NCBI GenBank assembly: GCA_009695265.1
Contig: SIBE01000012.1
Location: 1 to 33,915 of the forward strand
DNA from: Pedosphaera sp.
GTDB lineage: Bacteria; Verrucomicrobiota; Verrucomicrobiia; Limisphaerales; SIBE01
DNA: 33,915 nucleotides
Reading direction: 5' to 3'
Part shown: piece after piece, positions 8,453 through 15,704 of the stretch
How positions within the stretch are numbered: position 1 is the stretch's first letter
How the letters are laid out: each line of letters begins with the position of its first letter
Notes under the pieces: model-generated
Database searches by the model: none
Seen by the model: the letters and a program-made list of their open reading frames with translations, nothing else
Told to the model about the DNA's origin: nothing
Translations under genes and position numbers: made by a program

Positions 8453-8647
8453 TCAAGCGGGAGAAGAGGGCGGTGTCTGAGGGGCGACTGGAGCAGGGGA
8501 TGCCTTGCCACCAAGGATTTTGAACATAACCACGCCACAGGTCGGGCACTTGCCTTTAATGGCCTTGCGACCGTTTTTCATCAATTCTTCGACGGCATCG
8601 GCAATTTCTTTCTTTGCTTTGCACTTAACGCAATATCCATCTGGCAT
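8453..8647 (-). CDS. DUF5679 zinc-ribbon small protein
   Basis: 64-residue protein with two CxxC knuckles (Cys6/Cys9 in YCVKCKAK and Cys34/Cys37 in CPTCG). The core, running from YCVKCK to KCPTCGVVMFKIL, matches the short treble-clef domain called DUF5679, which also occurs at the end of some DNA topoisomerase I proteins. It probably binds one zinc ion. The tail is Ala/Pro/Ser rich. It is the first gene of a two-gene leftward unit with the tandem NDK protein, 15 bp downstream. Function is unknown; nucleic-acid binding is the usual guess for such knuckles, but nothing here proves it. Confidence 0.85.
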   Translation of the reverse strand: MPDGYCVKCKAKKEIADAVEELMKNGRKAIKGKCPTCGVVMFKILGGKASPAPVAPQTPPSSPA

Positions 8648-9284
8648 AAATTGTCCTGGTGATGCGGTTCACGCCCTTGCGTGGTTCGCGTCCATAGCTT
8701 ACGAGTGGTTCGTCCAAACCGTCAACTCGGAAAACCACTTCCAAAATTGGTTCATCTCGACGAGTTCTCACGAGTATTCCCTGGGTGGCCAGTCCGTTCT
8801 GGGCCGCTAAAGTGTTTTTGATGCCGCCATCTGTTCTGGCTTCTTTCGACCTTCTCTCTAATTGATGTTGGAAATTTCGTAAATCAAAGCAGTGCAAATG
8901 CCTACACTTTGATCGGCTGCCCTAAATCTTGAGATAAACGGTGGTGGGCAACGCTTCGTGCTCCAGAATTCTGTTCTCCGCTGTTTTGGATAGAGCAAGC
9001 GACTGCGGGGATGGAATCCCCGGAAGAGGCGGAGGAAAGTAGCCGAGGGCAAACGAGTCTGCGAGCGCCGCCCCGGTCCCCGCGACAATGAGCACTCGCA
9101 CCGGATGGAGCGATGGATTGTGGCTTTGACAACTCGGCTGCTCCGGCAGACCGCAGGGGAGGTTCGGCTGAGAAGGGTGGTGTTTTTTATCCGAATCAGT
9201 GACGGCAGGAGCAATATCTAAGGGGTGCGCATTTCAGCCGTCCAAACTTCCACCTTTGCGTCCTTTCGCATAAGACTTATCGCC
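8648..9284 (+). other. Gene-poor stretch with a possible repeat relic
   Basis: About 640 bp without a convincing gene. A 38-codon frame on the + strand at 9105-9221 (MERWIVALTTRLLRQTAG at its start) has the look of a dispersed relic seen in Verrucomicrobiota genomes, but that is an impression from memory. Around 9007-9021 there is a short perfect inverted repeat (GGGGAT-gga-ATCCCC). Promoters for DUF5679 (left) and the PQQ gene (right) should lie in this stretch. Confidence 0.35.
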
Positions 9285-10619
9285 ATGATGAATTCCGACG
9301 AGCATCCCCGATGTGATGCAGCCAGGAGACTGGCGAGGGTTTGTTTGGCTCGGGTTCCGTGGTGTTCACAAAAAAGGAAACCTCGACTCACGGCCCTCGT
9401 GTTGATGGTCGTCAATTGCCTCGTCTCGAGCTGCGCGGTCTGTTTCGCTGAGAACTGGGCGATGTGGCGCGGCTCCGGATCTAGCGGTGTTTCTAGAGAA
9501 TCGCATCTTCCGTTGCGTTGGAGCAACACCAACAATGTTCGATGGAGCACAACGATACCTGGAGTTGGGTTTTCGTCGCCAATCGTATGGAAAGATCGTG
9601 TCTTCCTAACATCTTCCTTCGACAACGGAACACGACGAACCGTGCAGGCATTGGAACGACGTAATGGAAAAGTCCTGTGGACTCGAGAAATCGAAGACGA
9701 ATCTCCAGAGCGAGCCTCGGCGATGACGGGATACGCTGCTTCGACGCCTGCCACCGACGGTCGGCGGATAGTGGCCTTTTTCGGAAACGCCGGTTTGGTC
9801 TGCTACGACATGGCGGGGAAACAACTTTGGCGACGGCGGCTTGGAACCTTCGACTCTGAGCTCGGGTTAGCCAGTTCACCGATTCTGCACAACGACCGAG
9901 TGATTTTGCTCTGCGATCACGATGGCAAAGGTTCATCCACTTTTGACTCCTTTCTGACTGCGCTTGATCTGAAGGATGGCAGCACCATCTGGAAAACCGA
10001 CCGACCGGGCATCTTCCGATCCTGGAGCACGCCGATTCTCGTTTCGTATCGAAAACAAAAGTTGAGCATCGTTGTCAATGGACCCAATCAAATGCGCGCC
10101 TACGATTTTGGCAGCGGCAAGCAACTGTGGTTCGTAAACGGAGTCAACGATTGGGTCGCGCCCTCGCCAGTCTTCAGTCAGGGCACGATATTCGCAGGAT
10201 CAGGGAAAAACGGGCCACTGCTTGCCGTTTACCCCGGCGGAGAAGGCGATTCCAGTGCCACTCATGTTGTCTGGCTCCACTCCGAGGGTGGCCCTTATGT
10301 CTGCTCGCCTCTCGTCTATGGCAATTACCTCTATGTTCAACATGAGGACGGAATTCTGGCGTGCTACGATGCGCAAAACGGCAACCTCCAGTATCGACAC
10401 GAACTGGAGGGAAAGTTTACTGCTTCTCCTGTTTCGGGGGACGGCAAGGTTTACACTACGAATGACGCCGGTATTACCTCTGTCATTCAGGCAGGCCCCA
10501 GGTTTCTGCTCCTCGCTCAAAACTCTCTGAACGAATACACGCTCGCATCCCCTGCTATCTCGGGGGGGAATTTGTTCCTTCGCACCGAGTTTCGCCTCTA
10601 TTGCATCGGTGCTCCCTAA
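9285..10619 (+). CDS. Secreted PQQ-like beta-propeller protein
   Basis: Extracytoplasmic propeller built of PQQ-like (WD-type) repeats. The hydrophobic stretch LTALVLMVVNCLVSSCAVCF followed by AENW reads as a signal peptide, although the n-region is long from this ATG pair (9285/9288). The mature part opens with WAMWRGSGSSGVSRESHLPLRWS and carries repeated blades: GKVLWTREIEDE, GKQLWRRRLG, GSTIWKTDRPG, GKQLWFVNGV and LAPAISGGNLFLRTE-like closing strands. Such proteins are very abundant in Verrucomicrobiota and Planctomycetota and mostly have no known activity; no methanol-dehydrogenase type active-site motif is visible. A paralogue, broken, lies at 21403. An earlier GTG at 9225 directly follows the stop of a relic frame and is less likely. 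Confidence 0.85.
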   Translation: MMNSDEHPRCDAARRLARVCLARVPWCSQKRKPRLTALVLMVVNCLVSSCAVCFAENWAMWRGSGSSGVSRESHLPLRWSNTNNVRWSTTIPGVGFSSPIVWKDRVFLTSSFDNGTRRTVQALERRNGKVLWTREIEDESPERASAMTGYAASTPATDGRRIVAFFGNAGLVCYDMAGKQLWRRRLGTFDSELGLASSPILHNDRVILLCDHDGKGSSTFDSFLTALDLKDGSTIWKTDRPGIFRSWSTPILVSYRKQKLSIVVNGPNQMRAYDFGSGKQLWFVNGVNDWVAPSPVFSQGTIFAGSGKNGPLLAVYPGGEGDSSATHVVWLHSEGGPYVCSPLVYGNYLYVQHEDGILACYDAQNGNLQYRHELEGKFTASPVSGDGKVYTTNDAGITSVIQAGPRFLLLAQNSLNEYTLASPAISGGNLFLRTEFRLYCIGAP

Positions 10620-10679
10620 GAATCGACCAATAGGTTGCGGACAAGTCCAAATTCCAATCTGCAGCAGGTCCAACAGGTT

Positions 10680-10960
10680 CAGACCTCAAAAAAAGACCCC
10701 TCTTTTGGTCTTTGAGTTGAGCAAGTCCAAATCCCTCGAGCTGCTCGATCGGAGTTCAACCGCCAACCTCATTGGTTGCTGGATTCGGTCTGGATCCGCA
10801 CGGAGATTTCCTCTTTGCGCGCCAGGCGGAAGTGCAATTTGCGTCCGCTCCCATCGGGCATCACCAGTTGTTTTTGGTTGAGCGCTTCCATCAACCTCAA
10901 ATCGGCGGATCTGTAATTGCTCCTCCTGCCTCTTGAAAGAGGGGTCTTTTTTGAGGTCTG
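10680..10960. repeat. 281-bp element bounded by ~25-bp inverted repeats
   Basis: The left arm at 10680-10705 (starts CAGACCTCAAAAAAAGACCC) and right arm at 10936-10960 are reverse complements, apart from one extra A in the left A-run (7 versus 6). Each end also folds locally: GACC...GGTC flanked by CTCAAA...TTTGAG at left, and CCTCTT-ga-AAGAGG followed by a T-run at right. The interior contains one short leftward frame (10769-10891). The size and terminal repeats resemble a non-autonomous mobile element, but no target-site duplication was recognised. Confidence 0.55.
10769..10891 (-). other. Short ORF inside the inverted-repeat element (40 codons)
   Basis: A leftward frame beginning MEALNQKQLVMPDGSGRKLH and ending in TESSNQ. 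Its composition (FRLARKEEISVRIQ) looks like real protein sequence, so it may be the surviving tail of a larger, formerly functional gene. The frame is also open upstream of the ATG into the right arm. No family is recognised. Confidence 0.3.
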
Positions 10961-11016
10961 CAGTTCACCGGCCCTGCCACGCGCGCTTCGCGCTTGGTTT
11001 GCTCATTTTGACAAGT

Positions 11017-11074
11017 ATGTGGTCCCGGCTTCAGCCGGTCGCCACGTGAAAACCGGCTGAAGCCGGGACTACAT
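11017..11074. repeat. REP-like palindrome
   Basis: Two 23-nt arms (11017-11039 and 11052-11074) with core GGCTTCAGCC and its complement pair, with a single G/T exception, around a 12-nt loop. There is no T-run after it, so it is unlikely to be an intrinsic terminator. The GC-rich, near-perfect hairpin in an intergenic space is typical of REP/RAYT-type repeats. Copy number cannot be judged from one window. Confidence 0.7.
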
Positions 11075-11232
11075 GCGTGGAACGGACAGTGTCCTGAGTC
11101 AGAATGAGAACTGCTGGGTTGAAAGCGGAGGTCGGCTATCGGACGGACGGTTGATCGACGAGGGTGGTACGTTCCGCCATGGTCATGAGGGGATCGAGAC
11201 ATTGGGCACGTCGGTCACGCGCCGTTGTGGAC

Positions 11233-11949
11233 TTATTTCCCTTCGAATTCTTTCAACTTTTTCGCCGCCTGAGTGGATCCGCCGGCAGACGCTTTCTGAA
11301 GCCAGGACCGGGCTATGGATTCGTTCTGTTCCACTCCATCGCCCGTCAGGTAGCGCATCGCTAGGTCAAGTTGGGCGGACGGAGACCCTTCGGCCGCGCG
11401 CTTTTGCTGAAACTCCAAGACCTTCAGTTTGGTGGTGGCCGCGAGTGGGTTGGGCTGCGGATTTGAAGCAGCACTGGCGTTGCGCGTGCCAGCGCTGCTA
11501 CCGGTCCTGCCCTTGCCCGCAGCAAGAGGCCGCTGCCTTGTGACGGAGCTACCGACATCAGGCGCGCCGTCCAGCTCGCGGAAAAACGTAATGTCGTCGG
11601 AGCTGTGCCATTTTTTGTCGGGCCCGGCGCATTGGATTTCGAACCCGTTACGAACCCGGGTCAGATGGTAAGGAGTGCCCCACATATCAGCGGCTCTGTC
11701 GCGTTTGCCGCCACCTTTGGCTTCCTCCATGTTGCCGCGGAGGAACTGGCTAAAGCCATCCAACGGCAAGGTGTCCGAGTCCAGCCATTCCATGTAAACT
11801 GCTTGGGCGATGCTTTTAATCTCGATGCCGGCAGTGGTCGCCACTTGGACCTTATCAATGATGTTGAAATTCTTCTGCAAGGCTCCTTTGTTGGCCATGA
11901 GGACGAGGGCAATGGCGGCAGGCGGAAGGATTTTCAGGATCAGGCTCAT
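11233..11949 (-). CDS. Membrane-anchored GspG-like / Sel1-repeat protein
   Basis: 238 residues from the ATG at 11949, which overlaps the TGA of the cNMP-binding gene as ATGA, arguing for translational coupling and joint function. Residues 4-19 form a membrane helix (ILKILPPAAIALVLMA). Residues 88-122 resemble the C-terminal domain of type II secretion pseudopilin GspG: DMWGTPYHLTR, GFEIQCAGPDKKWHSSDDI, with the acidic end that binds calcium in GspG. A low-complexity linker follows. A Sel1-like repeat covers about 182-236 (AEGSPSAQLDLAMRYLTGDGV, ARSWLQKASAGGSTQAAKKL), a typical protein-protein interaction motif. No prepilin peptidase cleavage site is obvious, so it is not a classical pseudopilin. 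Function unknown. Confidence 0.75.
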   Translation of the reverse strand: MSLILKILPPAAIALVLMANKGALQKNFNIIDKVQVATTAGIEIKSIAQAVYMEWLDSDTLPLDGFSQFLRGNMEEAKGGGKRDRAADMWGTPYHLTRVRNGFEIQCAGPDKKWHSSDDITFFRELDGAPDVGSSVTRQRPLAAGKGRTGSSAGTRNASAASNPQPNPLAATTKLKVLEFQQKRAAEGSPSAQLDLAMRYLTGDGVEQNESIARSWLQKASAGGSTQAAKKLKEFEGK

Positions 11950-13892
11950 GCGGCGTGGCGTTCTCTCATTCGTGTCTCGGCCGTAGTCTCGATGACGAGG
12001 CCGGTGAGAAAGTCCTGACTCACCAACCGCATAAAGCTGGCTTTTGACAATTTGAGGCATCGGCCGGTCCGCGCCGCTATTACATCGGCGGTGGCAGGCG
12101 TGTCGCGGAGGAGACTTATTTCGCCGCAAAAATCGCCAGCCCGGAGGATGGCGCGTGATTCGCCACTTTTGCGTACATGGAACTCGCCTTCATAAACCAG
12201 GAAGAACGAATCGTTGGGCTGGTTCTCGCGGATGACGACCTCGCCGGATTTGTACTCCGCGAAAGAAAACTCATTCGATAATTTGATAAGAGGCTGTGGA
12301 TGCCAGTCGGCGAAGAGAGGATTGCGTTTGAGGAATGCGCTGACCTGAACTGCGGACTTGATGGGTGCAGCTCCCAAAGCAGAGACCAGGACCCGTTCGA
12401 AATCCGCCTTGCTCAGCGTCAGGAGGTCGGTGGTTTCCACTGCTCGCGAGCTGGCAGTCCGTGGCACGTGGTCCAACAGGGCGATCTCACCAAACACATC
12501 GCCTCGACCCAGGGTAGCCACGCAACGTGGCTCGCCCGCCTCGTTCTCCTTCAAGACCTCGACCTTTCCTCCAAGAATAACGAACAACGATTCGCCAAGC
12601 TCGTTTTCCCGAATGATCCACCCTCCCGGATGCACGCGCACGTAATTCATTGCGTTTGCGACCTGGCTCAAGTCCGCCGCCAGCAATTGAGAAAACAAGG
12701 GTGTGTTCTGGAGGAATTTCAGGATATCGCCACCAGATGGCCGCGTTCCACCGGCCTGCTTGCGATCCAGGCTGTTTTCCGCGGTAAACCAGCGTGCCGC
12801 AGCAACCCGGTGCAGACCTCGGATCAATACCAATCCGAGGTAAACCACCGGCGCGCCCACCAGCAAAACGAAGGCGAGGAACTCGGCCAGCGGCCCCCAG
12901 AATGCGCCTGGTTTGTCGAGTCGCAGCCAATCCTGGATCATGTGCATTTGCTGCAAATCGAACAGTTGGGAGGCGAAGCGGAAGGCCGCGCCCAGCCACA
13001 GAATTGCGTAGGTGCTATAAACGAGGAAATAGGTTTCCTCGCGGAGTGAGTCGTTCCATTTGAACAATTGGCTCACCATGCGGCTGCGCATGAATTTTTC
13101 CGCGCAACGGGGTAGCTGATAATCCTTGCGGCACCAGGCATGGAGGACGCGGTGGGCGGGAGTGTTACCGAACGGGGAACCGACCATTAGCACGGTGATC
13201 CATCCTGCCAGCAAGCCCGACGGCGAGTCCCAGACCATCGCGCCCAGCGCCACGACGAAAGGCGTGGCCAGCGCTTGCAGCGCGACACAAATCTCGCAGA
13301 GGCGGCCACCCATGAAGGCGTCGCTTGTGTTCACTGCGAAAAATGGAATTCCCCAGCCGACTCTGACTCGGACACCCGACACCAGCCGACCGAAACCACT
13401 CAGCACACATCCGGCCAGCGCGTTGGATAAGCTCAAAGCGAGCATCATGAACAAGAGGACCGTAAGCCAATCCGCCCAGGAATGAACCAGCGTGATCGGC
13501 ATAGACCACAGCGCGGAGGCGCCGGCAAGAATCATCGCAACCGAGAGTCCTATCGCCGAGGTGGCACCCCAGCGGACCCTCCAACGATAGCTGGTCGCAG
13601 GCGTGGTCGCCGGCTCGGCGTCTCCTTCCACCAGAAAGCCTTTGTCCAGTGCGTTGATGACTAGGTCATAAAAGGCGCGGATCTTAAGGTGGCCCTTTTG
13701 CAGGAGCTGAACTTGAAGGATTTCCTGGACCGTGGGACCTCCGGAAAAAGTATCGAGGAGAACCTGCTGATCCGGTCGTAGCGCCAGGTATTCGCCGCGG
13801 ACCGTCTGTTTCATCAGCAAGGTCCCATCGGGCAGGAGTTTCCTTTCGATGTTGCGGGACAGTCTGAATCTGCGTTCGTTAATCGAGGACAT
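11946..13892 (-). CDS. PqqD-like / degenerate M50-like membrane protein with two cNMP-binding domains
   Basis: 648 residues from ATG 13892; a GTG 21 bases upstream is the alternative. N-terminus about 1-90 resembles the winged-helix PqqD-like domain found in front of YydH-type peptide zinc metalloproteases. Residues 110-365 are polytopic and align with that M50 family (VNTSDAFMGGR, compare VDTSDAW in the family). At the HExxH position the chain reads SNALAG (156-161), and at the LDG metal motif it reads VLHAW (249-253), so the zinc ligands are lost. Two cyclic-nucleotide-binding domains follow (about 397-505 and 520-630). The first keeps the phosphate-cassette arginine (GEIALLDHVPRTAS); the second has PATAD in its place. 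No HTH. Overlaps the next gene by ATGA. Probably a nucleotide-gated adaptor in export or processing; not proven. Confidence 0.8.
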   Translation of the reverse strand: MSSINERRFRLSRNIERKLLPDGTLLMKQTVRGEYLALRPDQQVLLDTFSGGPTVQEILQVQLLQKGHLKIRAFYDLVINALDKGFLVEGDAEPATTPATSYRWRVRWGATSAIGLSVAMILAGASALWSMPITLVHSWADWLTVLLFMMLALSLSNALAGCVLSGFGRLVSGVRVRVGWGIPFFAVNTSDAFMGGRLCEICVALQALATPFVVALGAMVWDSPSGLLAGWITVLMVGSPFGNTPAHRVLHAWCRKDYQLPRCAEKFMRSRMVSQLFKWNDSLREETYFLVYSTYAILWLGAAFRFASQLFDLQQMHMIQDWLRLDKPGAFWGPLAEFLAFVLLVGAPVVYLGLVLIRGLHRVAAARWFTAENSLDRKQAGGTRPSGGDILKFLQNTPLFSQLLAADLSQVANAMNYVRVHPGGWIIRENELGESLFVILGGKVEVLKENEAGEPRCVATLGRGDVFGEIALLDHVPRTASSRAVETTDLLTLSKADFERVLVSALGAAPIKSAVQVSAFLKRNPLFADWHPQPLIKLSNEFSFAEYKSGEVVIRENQPNDSFFLVYEGEFHVRKSGESRAILRAGDFCGEISLLRDTPATADVIAARTGRCLKLSKASFMRLVSQDFLTGLVIETTAETRMRERHAA

Positions 13893-14274
13893 GTGTCGAT
13901 CGAGAGAGCTCACTGAGCGTAGGACATGGCGGCTATTTGATTCAAGCCGAAGTTCGGCCTCAGCTTCGGGGTTTGGTTTTTAGATTCGTCAACTTGGATC
14001 CGCTTCGTTTCTCGCCCGCATCTCCGCCCATGCAGTGCGGGTATTGCTCGGTTCGAAGGGGATATCGACGCCGTCAGTCAGGTCCGAGTCTCAGTCCAGG
14101 TTGGAGGTGGTCATTGGGAGGAGTGAATTCTGAAACGTCCGACGGGGCAGGGGATGGATGCCCTTGTATTCGGGACGTCGCAGGTCTCAGCGTCGTGGGT
14201 AGAAGGCGGCGAGGTCTTCGACCAGGAAGGCTTCGCGCGCCATCAAACCTTTCGCAAGACCCATATCGGTTCGT
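13893..14274 (-). other. Intergenic stretch with a possible gene remnant
   Basis: 382 bp between two leftward genes. A 25-residue leftward frame at 14187-14264 (MGLAKGLMAREAFLVEDLAA at its start) reads like the C-terminal end of a real protein but is not recognised. Near 13947-13959 lies the palindrome GCCGAA-G-TTCGGC, close to where the promoter of the cNMP-binding gene should be. Confidence 0.3.
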
Positions 14275-14883
14275 TCACTGCTTCGGCGTGCTCAAGGCGG
14301 CGGTGTTCACGTCCACCCTGGACTTCACATTCACCGTTTTGGACCCAGTGAGGCCGGCAGCTTTCTCGGACAGGCGCTCTGCCGTGAGGCCGGTTGGGTC
14401 GCAACCAATGGACATCGCGGCGATCCTGCCGCCCTTTTCGATGAGGAAGTTGCTCGGCATCGTCTTGGTGTGCCACACATCCCAGCTCGCACCGTGGCTG
14501 TCCACTGCGTAGAGCATATTAAGCTTCTTCTCCTTCACGTAAGCCTCGACCTTGTCGTCGGCTTCCTTGAACACGGCGAGGCTGACGAGTCCTTGTGCCT
14601 TGTAAGCCTCGTGCAGGGCCTGGAAGTAGGGCAACTCCTTATCGCAGCCCAGGCAGCCGCACGTGAGGCGGACGAGCACCGGCCCTTTGGCGCTGAGTTC
14701 GGCGAGGTTGATTTCTTTGCCTGTCCTGTCCTTGATACGGAATTCTGGCGCAATCTGACCGACCTTGAGCGGCTCGATGGCGGCGGATTTGGAAGCCGCA
14801 TTCTTCGCGGCCTCACCGGCGAACGGCGAAGCGGGCACGAGGACCAGTGACATTACGGCCACGGAAGCGAGGAGGATTTTCAT
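14275..14883 (-). CDS. Secreted thioredoxin-like (TlpA/AhpC-TSA fold) protein
   Basis: 202 residues with a signal peptide (about 1-22, MKILLASVAVMSLVLVPASPFA). The thioredoxin fold starts at LKVGQIAPEFRIKDRTGKEINL. The redox site is LTCGCLGCDKELPYF, offering Cys75, Cys77 and Cys80; Cys77-Leu-Gly-Cys80 is in the position of a CxxC. TMPSNFLIEKGGRI carries the cis-proline loop. It should act outside the cytoplasm as a thiol-disulfide oxidoreductase or a peroxiredoxin-like protein; the triple cysteine makes the exact chemistry uncertain. It is on the same strand as the cNMP-binding gene but 382 bp upstream of it, so common transcription is uncertain. Confidence 0.85.
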   Translation of the reverse strand: MKILLASVAVMSLVLVPASPFAGEAAKNAASKSAAIEPLKVGQIAPEFRIKDRTGKEINLAELSAKGPVLVRLTCGCLGCDKELPYFQALHEAYKAQGLVSLAVFKEADDKVEAYVKEKKLNMLYAVDSHGASWDVWHTKTMPSNFLIEKGGRIAAMSIGCDPTGLTAERLSEKAAGLTGSKTVNVKSRVDVNTAALSTPKQ

Positions 14884-15141
14884 AATCGAACAGAGCTGAC
14901 TGACACTCGGATTGATGGAGGTTATTTATTGGCGCTCCGCCAGCAGCGGAGAATTGGCATTCGTCAAACGATGTGGGTGAAGCTATTCCGTGCTTGGCGA
15001 GTGTCAAGATGCGATTTCTGAACGTGTTCCACTCATCGTCCTTTCGTAAATTTGTCAGAGGTGACTTATGGCGCATCGGCGTTCTGCTATCCCCCTGACG
15101 GTGTGGAGTAGATGTTTGGGTTTCTTCCAAGCGTCATCGTT

Positions 15142-15534
15142 TCAACTGTTCAGCACCTTGAGCGCTTTCTTTGGATCCGAAGCGCGCAGGATGAGGAGCC
15201 CTTTTTGAGCGCCTGGACTCGTCGCGCAATAGGCGTATTCGATATTGATTTTTGCTTCGGCGAGCTTATTGGCAATCTTCGCTAGCGAACCGGGCTTGTT
15301 CGTGCCGTCAATCATCAACACGTCGGTCTCCACCACCAATGATCCATGTTCTTCAAAAATGCGGAGCGCCTTCTTTGCGTCGCTCACCACCATTCGAATG
15401 ACGATGTGATCGACGGTATCGCTGGTCGAAAAAGCGTAGATATTAATCTTCGCAGCGCTCAAGGCATCGCAGACGCGAGCGAGCATTCCGGGGCGGTTGG
15501 AAACGAAGAGGGCGAGTTGTTGAACGATATGCAT
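15142..15534 (-). CDS. Tandem ACT-domain protein
   Basis: 130 residues consisting of two ACT domains back to back. The first (about 2-66) is HIVQQLALFVSNRPGMLARV, KINIYAFSTSD, VIRMVVSD. The second (about 68-130) is ETDVLMIDGTNKPGSLAKIAN, AKINIEYAYCAT, GLLILRASDPKKAL. The RPGML and KPGSL turns are where such domains bind amino acids at their dimer interface. No catalytic domain is attached, so it is likely a free-standing sensor of an amino acid or a subunit regulator. ATG at 15534 is chosen because the first strand begins immediately; a frame open to 15630 adds 32 unrelated residues. No obvious biosynthetic partner adjoins it. Confidence 0.9.
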   Translation of the reverse strand: MHIVQQLALFVSNRPGMLARVCDALSAAKINIYAFSTSDTVDHIVIRMVVSDAKKALRIFEEHGSLVVETDVLMIDGTNKPGSLAKIANKLAEAKINIEYAYCATSPGAQKGLLILRASDPKKALKVLNS

Positions 15535-15704
15535 AGTCGAATCGCGGTGATGTGGTAGCGGGCTGCGCCGCCCGGATCGTTCACCCCCGCAAGCACTGGC
15601 AAGAGTCTCTGTCGCATTCGCAATCGTCAACTCGCAATTCCGAGGGAATCGAAGTCGAAATCAACTTGTTCTCCGGTGAGTTCAACAGTAGTTTCCCCGC
15701 GTTT

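Larger units (their letters stand above)
10620..11232 (+). other. Intergenic region with two repeat elements
   Basis: 613 bp between the PQQ gene and the GspG-like/Sel1 gene. It holds a 281-bp segment bounded by inverted repeats (10680-10960) and a REP-like palindrome (11017-11074). The remainder shows no gene on either strand. Confidence 0.7.

Noticed and set aside
12300-13049. 249-codon + strand frame
   Set aside because: Antisense to the cNMP-binding membrane protein, whose domains are clear on the other strand.
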